A stretch of 64,000 nucleotides of DNA from Blasia pusilla. Its lineage: Eukaryota > Marchantiophyta > Marchantiopsida > Blasiales. The position numbers and the translations under genes were made by a program. Numbering within the stretch: the first letter of the stretch is position 1; each line of letters opens with the position of its first letter. The notes under the pieces were generated by a model. The model ran no database searches, was not told the DNA's origin, and saw only the letters and a list, made by a program, of their open reading frames with translations. Positions 37,440 through 48,540 of this stretch are shown here, piece after piece. Location: NCBI GenBank assembly GCA_050084515.1, contig CM114273.1:11904001-11968000 (forward strand), written 5' to 3'.

Positions 37440-39420
37440 AGTTGATTTGCATTGCATGCATCCTAACATCCAAGGATTGTATGAGAGACCTAACAACCAA
37501 AATCACAAATTATACCTAAGAACTTATAAAGAAATTATCACATGACCACTCGCACCAACAATTGTGCACAATATGTTTATAGCCCATGCTCATTTTTTCC
37601 CAATGAGCACTACGGAAAATGTTTTGGAGGTTTCTTCGAGTCTCCAATCACACTCATCTACCTAAGATTCCAATCCTACCACCTTACCCACACCACTTAA
37701 AATTTGGGGAGATCCCCTTGCCGAATGAATCTTCTACGATTGTAAACAAGGAAATACAAAAAGAAATAACATCCCTCGAAAAAATTCTGGACTAGTTCCT
37801 CTAAATGTATACACATAATATTATGTGCCAAGACTCACTCCAAATAGGGTAATCGGAATAGGATGAAACCAACCAGAGCCTATGACAACTCTCATCTATG
37901 TTGGGAAAATTTAGGCAAGAGAGACACTAAGTCATGGAGGGTAAGTGCGAAGGAGATTGGAGAGCAAGGCCAAAAAACATCTAAAGCAATGTGCAAGACA
38001 AGATCTGATTGTACAGGAATCGGCCAATAACCTATGGTAATATAATGCTATTAGTTGCGCCGAATAATGTTTTAGCGAGAGTCATAAACCATGCAGATGG
38101 GGAAGAAGAGACAAGCATTGCCACTTCAATGGCACCTTGAGGAATATTTTGTTCTGAATGTTTGTAGGGTTTATGGCCAGTTTACTAGTTCGAACATGTT
38201 CTTTGTAGGTTTATATGTAGAAGTACTCAAAATAATTATGACTTAGGATGGCCACATATCCTTACAAAAACATGTTGCTTCCATAGATATTAGCCAATTT
38301 ACTAGTTTGGACATGTTCTTTATAGGGTTGGAGAAGTACCCAAAATTACAATCAAAATTGTAATCTTCTCATAATGATCAAGATTCATGATGGCTAGGTA
38401 GCTTTGGAAAATTTTGCAATTAGTCCCCATGTGACCTGTCTTTAAGGGTCCATGGATTTCTTCCATATTCCATACATGATAAACATTCGCTTCTTTTTGT
38501 TGAACTCATTCTAAGAATTGGCTAGAAAAGGTTAAGATGGAATTTTAGCTCAACATCTTGGTTAAGGAGCAGGATAGAAAAGGTTTGGATTTCAATGATG
38601 ACCATGCGCTTTAATTTTGAAAGCAAACAAGGACATCATGTAGCCATTCTAAGGCCAAGGAAGGCCAAAAAGGATCCAACATCCTTACCATTTTGAGAAG
38701 ACTCTAGTTTTGGTGTTAAATTTAGGTACTTTAATAACCCAACAAAGAAGCCATAAGAATGTGGTATTAAGGAGTATGATTTTCTTTATCCTAAGCGCTC
38801 TAAGATTTCCCTCTTCATTTAATGTTGTGTAGAAGGTTCATTTTGGATAATGTCATACTAGCTTCCTATCTAACCATCATTGTGTCGAGGTTATGGACGG
38901 ACTTGGGCATGCCTTTCGGGTCATATTGTTGTCACCAAGCTACATATTACTAATCCTCAATAGATCATCCTTATTTCTCTTTGAAACCAATGAAGCTACT
39001 TTTGGTGGCATTGTTGAAGAAACCCTTATTGTGAGAATTGAGCTTGAAAGTATCTTCTTACACTTGCTTTATTCCAAAGCCTCTAGCAATTGCCATAACT
39101 CAAGTTACAAAATTTGCCACATAACCAAATGGGACACATAGTTAGATACCTTGTTGGGATTATGAAGATACTCTATGATCCCCCAAATGAGCACATAGTC
39201 CTATTTTCTTTGATATAATGTTTTTAAGAAAACAAGTCAATTTTTTTTAAGGCATAGTGGAGATGGAAGCTTCTCCCACGCAAAGTCAACTTGGAGCCTC
39301 CCTAATACTAATTGAATCATGTCTCCTAGTTCCAAGATAATTACACTATTGATAAGTGTATGATATTATGATCAAATCTAATATTCTTTGTCCCTTAGGA
39401 ATCAATGAGGAAGCTTTGGT
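37440..39420. other. Intergenic, no supported gene
   Basis: AT-rich sequence with only short, domain-free open frames. Confidence 0.5.
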
Positions 39421-39427
39421 AATAGAA

Positions 39428-39640
39428 CACTAGCATAATGTCCATGTTGTGCATGGGTGAAGATTTCTTTCGCGATTAGGGTGGTGAGGGGAAAGACATT
39501 CGTTAAATCCTTGGCATGTTAATTTACCTATTGTCTTAAATATGACATGTGTAAACATCATAGGAGGGTTGAAAGGATATGTGTCAACACTAGAGGAGGG
39601 TTTCTCTAACTCCATCCTTTTTTAACTATATAGATTTACG
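39428..39640. repeat. Short non-autonomous element, copy 2
   Basis: Related to 37186-37430: begins near CATGTTGTGCATGGGTGAAG and ends CCATCCTTTTTTAACTATA then TAGATTTA. Diverged from copy 1. Confidence 0.45.
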
Positions 39641-39649
39641 TCTCTTTTA

Positions 39650-41290
39650 AAGTCAGGAAAATCCACCTCTCATCCTCTTCTTTAACAAATACACATATTT
39701 GAATGCCTTTTTGTACTCTTTTTGGGCACATGCAATCCAAATTCTCTTCCTAGAATAATATATATTTTTACAAAACATATACATTGATTTTCTCCTTGCA
39801 AATAGTGTTATGTTAAATAAGTTAAGTCTAGAGTTCACAATAAGGATTGACGATAGAGACAATAGTACCATACCCTAACAATGCATTGACATACTTGCTT
39901 GTCAAAGATTGATATCTTCACGTGTCTATGAGAGAAATTCGCATCCACGTCAAAACATAATTATGCCAATAGCTAGAAAGATAAGCTCTAAGCTAGAGTA
40001 AATTATAGAGAAGAGGTTGGTTTCATGATCACATTGGGAAAATCGAATATTCCATAAAAGTGATTTCATATATGTTTGTCTCTATTAAACCTTAAATCCT
40101 ACTCTTAGTGTCATAGATTTTTTTAAAAATTGTAATCATATCCAAATATACACTCGATCTCACAAAATTCATACATGGATATAATCTTTGTGCATTTCAC
40201 ATATATTAACACATAAGGATCCAACAAATAGACAACTCTTATAAAAAAACTAAGACAAAGGACCTTGCTTGTGAAGAAGAGAAAAAATCATGCAAGCATT
40301 TATCTCATCCGACACCCTACTTATTGAGAAATTGTTATTGCACAAATTGACATACTATGTCCAAACCAATGGAGTATAGTTTGAAATGCCCATCCCTAAA
40401 GCAGAAAAAATTGCGTCATTTTTCAAAATTTTGAGCATGGTAAAGTATAGGCTACTAGAACGGAAGTCATTAGATGGTCCTTCAAGCCTTCATGTTTGCC
40501 TCATTTTAATAGCATGAAAAAGTTCCTTATTGGTAAGAAATAGATATAGGGTGAATTTATGGTATTCAATCTTAACATAGTTTTTGGAATCAATGTTTAA
40601 GCCAACAAGTGTGGAGTTTTACAAGATTCAAACTAGAAAGCAAAAGGAGCACTCATGCACAAGGCAAGATTGGGTTGCACAATGGTGTGGAAACATGAAG
40701 ATAAGAGAAAGAAAGCATGAAATTATGTGGCTCAATAAAAGAGTAACATACATTGAAGCATGAAGGCATATATACTTGACCATACAAATAGGCAAGCAAG
40801 ACTTAGGATTTGAGCTAAATTTGAGAGAAGCATGCTACTACGATAAGGATAAGTGAATGGAGAGGCAGGAAAACACAAAGGTTTTGGTTAATATTGAGAG
40901 TAGTATAAGATAAATGAGAGATATGGGGATAGAGGGAAGATGAGGATTGATACAACTTAGAATTTATGGACCCTATTATAACACATATAAGTTCATATGG
41001 ATATTATATATAGATTAAAGGGAAAAAGAATATTAGGTTCGATTTACATCATCAAGGCGCAACACCTAAAATCAACCACAAGCAAAATAACCCTAGTTGG
41101 AAAATATATAATTTCCATTTTTTCTATTGAGAAGCTAATATTTAATGTTATTTCATGATATACAATATATAACCTCAAAAGAGAAAAAGGTGTCATATGT
41201 TCTTCATCCAAGATAATAAGCATGGTTATCAATAAATAAGCTTCCAAGAAATATTATTAAAAAGATGAAAATATTAAATTCATTAATAGT
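39650..41290. other. Intergenic, no supported gene
   Basis: AT-rich sequence without credible coding frames or recognised repeats. Confidence 0.5.
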
Positions 41291-41298
41291 ATTTTATC

Positions 41299-41335
41299 GT
41301 GCGTATACATATCGCTACACAACCCACATCGCTAG
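41299..41335 (-). repeat. LTR-end fragment of the ACGACA family
   Basis: CGTGCGTATACATATCGCTA followed by CACAACCCACATCGCT matches the terminus shared by the LTR units at 34632, 35098, 57330 and 57728. Confidence 0.6.
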
Positions 41336-41515
41336 AGATTGCCCAACTCTTCAAGATGGTGTTTTTGACTCACTTGGCTTCTTCACTGCATGAACAAGTA
41401 AAGGATGAGTGAAGGGATGATCATAATAGATACTCACTTGTACAAAACATGAAATTCTTGGAATAGATCACAATGTTATATACACAAACATGTTATCATA
41501 CACACATGTACCGCG

Positions 41516-42094
41516 TCAATTGATTCTAATAACCTTAGGATCATCGGGAATATGGATTTGACACCTGTCCATCATTCTCACACCAGTACCTTCCGGATTC
41601 ACATCTTGGCGTCTTGGTAACCACTCAACGAGTTGTCTATAGTATGCTACGGGGAAGTTTAATGGCAAGTCCTTCTCTTTTCTATTTGTTGTCATCATGT
41701 TATAGTATGAAAGCTCTCCGATTGTTGCCTTTCGCTCCCAATCGTATACTTTTTAAAAATCTTTCACAATGGCACTCCATTTCTTCTTACAAGCATTTCC
41801 ATCACGAAGAGGACGTGTTATCCCATGGTCCAAAATATAAGAAGCCACTCTTTCCCACTTCAACTTTTTTGGAACCATATTTGATGGTCTACTATCTTGC
41901 AAGTCATGTTTTTCCATCTCCTGTCTCGTTGCATCAATTAAATTGTTTATATGGGTTGGTGACCACTTCTCCAACTTCATATTATATCCATCACCAAGAT
42001 TTGGAATAGAAACTTGTGAGTCGAGAATGAGTACTTCAAGGTCCTCCTTAGTTGGTATCATTTTTCTCGTAATGAATGGGGAGAAGTCGGCCAT
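41516..42094 (-). pseudogene. Myb/SANT-like (trihelix) DNA-binding protein, one in-frame stop
   Basis: The minus strand reads from 42094: EKWSPTHINNLIDATRQEM, later KLKWERVASYILDHGITRPL, RDGNACKKKWSAIVKDF, then a TAA, then KVYDWERKATIGELSYYNM and SYWLVEWLPRRQ-like residues to 41516, all in one frame. The spacing of WS, W and KKKWxxIxxDF, followed by a Y/W-rich helix, matches the Myb/SANT-like trihelix fold found in plant GT factors and in the second protein of PIF/Harbinger transposons. The single stop is at about 41750. Given the LTR pieces on both sides, I favour a transposon-derived or mobilised origin over a working host gene. Confidence 0.65.
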
Positions 42095-42199
42095 GTTGTG
42101 TCTTGCTGCCTCTGATGTTGCGTCCTTCTTCTACCTTCAAACATGTAGCAGATTTGTGATAATCACAAAAAATTTAAATTTTGTAAGCATCGAAGTAGA

Positions 42200-42300
42200 G
42201 ATAACGTCCGGCAGATGATTCGTTGACCAAGTCAACAGTCACTTGATAACCTATACATGCAGGTTACCGTTGGTAGGGCTATTTTTGGGGGAAGAGCCTT
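42200..42300 (+). repeat. LTR-derived segment with GATAACCT/AGGTTACC palindrome
   Basis: GTTGACCAAGTCAACAGTCA, then GATAACCTATACATGCAGGTTACC-type hairpin arms and GGGCTATTTTTGGGGGAAGA match, in inverted orientation, the LTR interior at about 57457-57560. Confidence 0.6.
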
Positions 42301-42559
42301 TTGGCTCTTCCTAAGGGTATAAGAGTGAGGAAGATGACTTTCCCGAGCCATCTTTCTCATGTTGAGCCTTAGGAGCCCCTCTCTTGCATAGATGTGTGTG
42401 GGTGTGGAGGAGTTAAGGTGCTAGCGTCCGGATTCCCTCATGGCAGAGGATGGATGTGGTTCAATATGCCGATGCAGCAAGAGTACAACAAGAGTGAGTG
42501 TGTTCACAATGTGAGGCGGATCGAGGAAATGAGCCACTTAATAAGCACAAGTCTGTAAT

Positions 42560-43920
42560 GTCCGAATCACTTTTCTATCTTTGATTATCTCTACCCAGCT
42601 TCGTCACTACATTCAGAATTCATAGAATTGAGATCCCGTCTTTGTTCGGAACTTGCTAGTGATCTATGAGGAATTGATGTGAAAAGCCTTTGAAAAGACT
42701 TTGAGAAGGCAAGGGAATTGGACTTCACGTGATCGAACATGTTGACACACCATCCTATCCAGCTCCCTTCATTCGCAGCCTTAACTAAGAAAAAAAGCTT
42801 GAACACCATATGAAAGCTTCAAATGAAGCGCAACCGAATACAAACTCCAATTCCATGTGCGTCGAGGCTAAAATCTAGCTGAGCGCAGTGGATTTCCAAG
42901 AATTGCACATCTTGCACAAGAATTCAAATTGCACGGTGCAAGAATTCGAAGTGAACTCCTAAACCCTCCTCCTTCCCCCGTCTTTCAATTCCCCTCTTTC
43001 TCCACTTTTCCATCCGTGACTCAGTTACAGGGAATCGTAGGTAACGTAACGAGTGTCCCAACGACTTGCGCCCTATCAAACCATTTCGACTTCCCAGCCG
43101 TGTGGTGTGATTGGGACCGTTAGATCAAGAAAATATGGGACCATCTACGTAGTCGCCAGGACTACAGAGTGGATGGGACCGGGTCCATACTACTACGTCA
43201 AGAGACTCGTGCGCGCATCACACGGGTCCTTACTACTACTATCTACTACCTCAATGAGTAACCCTCCTTTACACGAACCAAGTCCCCGAATCTCGGCGTT
43301 TGAAAGAAGCTCTAATCTACCACACTTCTCATAGACCTAAGATTTAGGGTTTTACTTTGTGACGGACAGTCTTCGCCATACATTCTCAGCAATGCATATG
43401 TGTGGTGTCGGATTGCATAATTTACATTCTCTTCGTATAGAATTGCGACTCGTGCGTAAAATCTATCACGTGCGCACTTGGCGAGGAAATCGATCCCCCC
43501 TTCTCCTGTAAGCTCAGCATTTGAATTCGACTGCCTCTTCCTCAAGAAAACTCCACACGTAGCTGCTGGGTGCTGTTTCGATCATCTGGTAACTGCGGAA
43601 ATTTCGCAAGTTTGAGACGTTCAGCGCCCATTGTGCCACAACTTTGTGGAGGATTGCAGTGCAGTGGTTGCTCTGAAATTTGACCGTAGGATTGGAGGTC
43701 GGTGGTTGGATCTCTGTGATCACGAGAAGTGTTTTGGTAGGATTCGTCGCAGATAGCGAACCACCTTCGAACAGAGGACAGTTGGCAGCTGTTTCCAGTC
43801 TGTAGCCGTGAGGAGAGGCTTCTGCAGGTGATTCGCGTTTCGAGATGTGTATCCGGTCGCTACTAAGCGTCGTAATCTTCTAGGTCCCTCTGGATAAGAA
43901 TCGAGATATTACTCTTTCAG
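42560..43920. other. Upstream region of the unknown plus-strand gene
   Basis: No domain-bearing frame. 43000-43900 is richer in CpG than neighbouring DNA and may hold the promoter and 5' untranslated exons. An ATG at 43921 opens a 42-codon frame (MRILQVKEISHLKVVFRG...) ending at a GT donor, possibly an untranslated or alternative first exon. Confidence 0.35.
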
Positions 43921-44187
43921 GATGAGGATCTTGCAAGTGAAGGAAATTTCTCATTTGAAGGTTGTTTTTAGGGGGCAGTTTCCTGGAATGGGTCGAAGTG
44001 AGCCTAGAGGCATCTTTTGTGGACTTACCCGAGTGGACATCTCAGGTACAATTTCACCTTTCTGAGCGCCTCGCTTCGTTCATTTTTTGTTCAGTGGTAG
44101 GCGGACGGTGCTTCGAATTCATCAAATGAATCAAACCTCTGCCATCGTTGTCTTTTCGCAGCGAGTAGTCTCTCTCGAAGCTTTCCC

Positions 44188-46996
44188 ATGCATGCAGCAA
44201 CTACATACGTTTTCTCAGAAGCTTGCTACGAATTACCTGTCACGAAATATTTACACAATGCGTGTTTGAACGAGTGCCTTACTGAAGTTACTATAACAAA
44301 CGTAGTGCGCCGAGCCAGTGGGAGAGGGCTAATCTTGGGGTGCTTTGCTTCCATTGCAGATCGAAGAGCGAACCTGAAGCAGTCTTCTATTAGATTTGGT
44401 GAGGGTGATTGTCTTGACCGATTTCGAACCATGTTCAAGCCTCAATCGTTCTCCCATACTTTGAGGAGTTTTTCTTCCTCGGAATGGGTGCAATTGGGAA
44501 GAAAAGGACGCGTTGGAAGAATATCATGTGTGATGGAAAAAATGGAAATTTCCAAGGAACAAATACTTCAGGAGGAACAGCGCATTCAAGAGGAGGAATT
44601 GTACCTAGGCAAGGTCTCCTCAGATTCTTTCTAGGCAGAACAGTCAGTTCATGAATGGTCGGCTCTTCATTGTCGGTCAAGTTGGTTTTCATTTTATTTG
44701 TTCACTCACAGACTTTTTATTTGATGTAGGTGTCTTATGAATGTGATGAATTAGGTCTTTTTGAGCAGACACCATCTGTGTCTGCCACCCGTCTTGTGAT
44801 CATCTACCTCAGGTTGTTGTAGGATGGGTGAAATAAGCGATGAAAAGGACCATTAGAGTCGCAGTTTGGGGTGGGTTGTATCAGCTATTTGTATGTGGTG
44901 ATACCTGCTGGTTTGACAGCTCTTTCTTGAGTTGAATTTATACTCGATCATAAGAAGAGGAAGTGGAAAGTCTTCAGTGAACTTATCAGTGAAGATCAAA
45001 TTTTGTGTGTTATGTGTTGCAGGAAGAGTCTTCTGATGCTGGAGACAATTCTGATGAGGTTGTGGCTAACAGTGATAAGGTTGCACCCGAGCTAAAAGAA
45101 TGCTGGGATCTCTGGCAGCGGGTTGGTCTTCCCGTGGCCAAAATTGCAGTAAGTCTTGTTACTCATGATGGTGTGTCCTTGGTCAGTGTCATTTATTTAA
45201 TTCGTAAGTTTGGTCTAAGTGTTGAATTCCAAGACAATGAACGTCAAGAAGAAATATGGGAATGTTGATAATTCGTAGCAGCTTAAAGTAAGGAGATCAA
45301 AGTTGCACAGTTTCAAGGTATAGAATTCTTGGCAGAAAGACCTGCCAATGGGCTAGGTGAGATGTGTGAATCAGAGAAGCAGTACGACCTAGCGTGGTTT
45401 GGGGTTATCTAGAATACTTGACTGATGATTGACTGATGTATGGTAACCAGGTGTTCTGAGAGAAGGTGGTTATGGAGAAAGATAGCCACTCTCATGAGCA
45501 GATCTGACAATTAGCACTGATGATCTATTCATTTATTTCCTTCTTCCCCTGTTGTTTACAAAAAGAATGATGTTGAGAATGTCAATGATAGTCTGTTGTT
45601 GTGTTTTAACAGAAACAGCGGAACATGACAGAGACTGGTGTTTTCTTCTGTATATTTACTTGCATTCAAAATGACTACTATGTCGACTGGTATGAGCTCT
45701 GCAAGGAAGCACAATTTACTCCAGAAATTGCCAAAAGACTCATCCAAGCAACAGAGAAGCAGGTTGCAGAAGCCGAGGGTGGTCCTGTTGAATTGAGTCC
45801 TCTCATGAAACTCTCAGGCTCCTCTGGTGTTAGTCTCTCACACTGTTCCTGAGTCAGTCCTGTCTTGTAACATTCATTTGGGTAGCATTGTATGTGTATG
45901 GAGTGTACTGTAACGTGGTATATTAGTGCTTGTGAGACTTTCACTTCTTTGAGATTTCTTGTAGCTTTGGAAACATCACTGGAACTGACCCAACTCTGGC
46001 TTCAGTGTTTTATACCGTCTTACATATCCATTGTTCTTGTCATTTCTTATGGTGCCCTCCTTTGCCCCACCCCTCAAAATGTTTATTCAGTTATTGGCTG
46101 ATGTGTATGGAGTGTTTAGTTATTATTTGCACTTTTTTTGGAGCCTTGAACACATTACATCCTATATCTTTGTCTATTTATACCTCTTTATGTTGCCAAT
46201 GTCATCTTTGTTTTCCACTTAGTTGATCTATGCAATAGAAGTTCTTTAAAATGTAGGCATGAGTGGCTTCTCCCATGATGCTCCCCAGATTTAGACATCA
46301 TTGATTCAGTCTTTTCTATCTTTAAAGTACTCAAATGGTGGCTTTGGAGTTCCTCTCTGTATTTTCTGAGTCAGAATACCTGAGGTATTTATTCATGGAT
46401 TTTTATTTACTGTTAGTGTTTCTGAGGTTTTAGATGGCATTTATCCTGTCTTTAGCATTATCTCTTCAATACTTGTAAGCAATCAGGACATCTTCATGCA
46501 ATCCATCTCTGGGGGATTCAAAAACTTTTGTCCATTCTCTGATCCAAAATTATCTGCTTACAGATAACGGAAGTTCATTTTGGACTGTATATGACGATGG
46601 TGAGGTGTGGATTTTCATATCAAACAATTCTGAACATAGCATCACAAAGAAGCGATGATGAACCGGTCATGGATTGGGGAGAAGCAAGTAATGATGATGA
46701 GAGGTTTCCAACTCTTGCAACCGAGGCTGGGATGTTAAAGTGGCTCATGGAGAAGGATGGGGTATGTAATCCTTGGAACTTCAAGCCTTAATTGTAGGCT
46801 CTAGCTTCCTTTGCGAGCTCTGGTGGTTTTGGAAAAGTTGACATAATGTTTATCCTTGTCGTGATTGTAGGCCTCACTGCTTGAGATAGCCCTGAAATTC
46901 AGAGAATGTGATGAAGTGGAACTGATGAGACTACTGCTGAAACTTGAGGAGAACGGGAAGATCTTCAGAAGGCAAGGAATATTTAGGGCTATGTAA
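44188..46996 (+). CDS. Unknown plant protein, probably organelle-targeted, 5 exons
   Basis: Proposed exons: 44188-44613, 45023-45148, 45613-45828, 46564-46761, 46871-46996. All introns are phase 0 with GT/AG borders and the joined frame is open (363 residues). Exon 1 is Arg/Ser-rich with few acidic residues until MEISKEQILQEEQRIQEEE. An internal ATG at 44431 (MFKPQSFSHTLRSFSSSEW) is an equally good start and looks like a transit peptide. Exon 2 is acidic, then ELKECWDLWQRVGLPVAKIA. Exon 3 has DYYVDWYELCKEAQFTPEIA. Exon 4 has HFGLYMTMVRCGFSYQTIL and an acidic WGEASNDDERFP. Exon 5 reads LLEIALKFRECDEVELMRL and LEENGKIFRRQGIFRAM, shaped like a winged helix. I do not recognise the family. The exon 1 donor (AAG/GTCTCC) is weak, and the start of exon 3 is less certain because another frame is also open there. 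Confidence 0.55.
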
Positions 46997-47795
46997 GACG
47001 CAGAAGTCGTTTTTCATCTCCTATTTATAAGAATATATCTCAAGGTCTGGCTGTACACCGCATGGGTGTCATTGCCAAGAGGTTCACATAAAGGTTTTAT
47101 GTTCCTATGTTGAGTTTTTTATTTGAAATGAGGGTGCACCTAAGGTCTTTTCTCCATCCATTGTTGAATCATGCTGAGAGTAAATTCAAGTGAATTGAAG
47201 CCTGAGATTATATCTGCTCTGCATTTTCTTTTTGGGCTTCTGTTTCATTTCCGCCTTTTCTGTGTGATTCTCTACAAGAGTCATTGGCTAGGGAGTGAAG
47301 CTCAGATTGGGGCTTATTTTTATCTTAGCAGCTCATTTTCAGTGATTATATCACATTTGTACTGAAAATGTATAGCATGAAGATTCCCTTTCCCCAGTCG
47401 TGATCAATGAATGCTGTTCTTTTTGGATTTTTTGAATTCACGAAGGAACAATATTTTTGTGGAGGGTATGATTTACCTGACTTTGGCAAATCTTTTGGGT
47501 CCCAAGTGCATGCCACATTCTTCAATCTGCAACAAAATTTTAAAAGATTCATAGTTAACAGGTTTCTCAGATTGAGTGAATTTGTCCAAGCCAGTTTCCT
47601 TTCACCACCTGCGGTAGGACAATACTTTTCCACTATCCTGATTATAACACCGAAAAATGTTCTGCGCTTCACAATCGAAGCCAAAGTTCAACCCAAGCAT
47701 TCCAATGTGGACATGAAAAATTTGGGCGCCACCCAAAGCAAATCCAATCTCAATCCAAATCCCCCCTCTCTCTCTCACACACAAACAAGATGAGA

Positions 47796-48540
47796 TGAGA
47801 TGAGAAAGCATTCGCGGACACCATAACCAAAGCAGTGGGCAAATGCTCACAGCATGGACGAAGCCATGAAAATGTCTGACCTCTCTCATTTGACGGCATA
47901 TCTTGAGAAGGCAGAACTGATGAACTATCTGCGGGGAACCTCTTGCTTGGGAACCCGGCTCAAGTTCAAGTTCAGAATGGGAGCAATCCCCTTGAACCAT
48001 AAGGAAAGCAAGATGGGAACACAACTAAACTCTTGCGCTTTGTGTGATGATGGGGATGAAACCTCTAGTCATTACTTGGTCTCATGTGCAAAATTCACAA
48101 CGCACAGGGCAAGAGCATATGTTGATATTGTTAAGCTGGTAGCACCAGAATTGTTCAACACATTCGGTAGCCTTGATTCATTGCCCGAAGTTGCTTCATT
48201 GGTATGTCTATGGGGAATCCCAATCAGGTAAAGTAGATGGTGTGGTGAAGAGCTTCTTGGTTGACACTTGGAAGCTCCGCACAAACACGTTGGTCAGCAC
48301 TCATACTATATGAGAGTGTCTCCCTCCTCTCATATGGTACCTTCTTCACTTGCTTCTCTCTCTACACCCATCCCAGTCTCAAGCAATGTCCAACCAGGAC
48401 GCGAGGTCTATGGTCGCAAGGCTACGACATGCACTACTTGATGAGTACAATCTCTCATAAACGATCACCTGCAGCTGCAGGGCTATGGTAGTGGAGGGTG
48501 GCTCCAGCTTGAAGGAAAGGCCCATCTCCACAAAACCCCT
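47796..48540 (+). pseudogene. LINE ORF2 C-terminal fragment (upstream copy)
   Basis: MDEAMKMSDLSHLTAYLEKA, then LRGTSCLGTRLKFKFRMGAI and CALCDDGDETSSHYLVSCAKF, a CX2C...HX4C zinc-binding motif typical of the C-terminus of LINE reverse transcriptases. The same module recurs at 51598-51860. This piece therefore looks like the 3' end of an upstream LINE, preceding the next LINE in the same orientation. Confidence 0.75.

Noticed and set aside
46564-46761. Splitting exon 4 of the unknown gene with a 40-bp intron (46600-46639), giving NGSSFWTVYDD in another frame
   Set aside because: Phases would fit, but 40 bp is too short for a plant intron; the uninterrupted frame joins both neighbours in phase 0.
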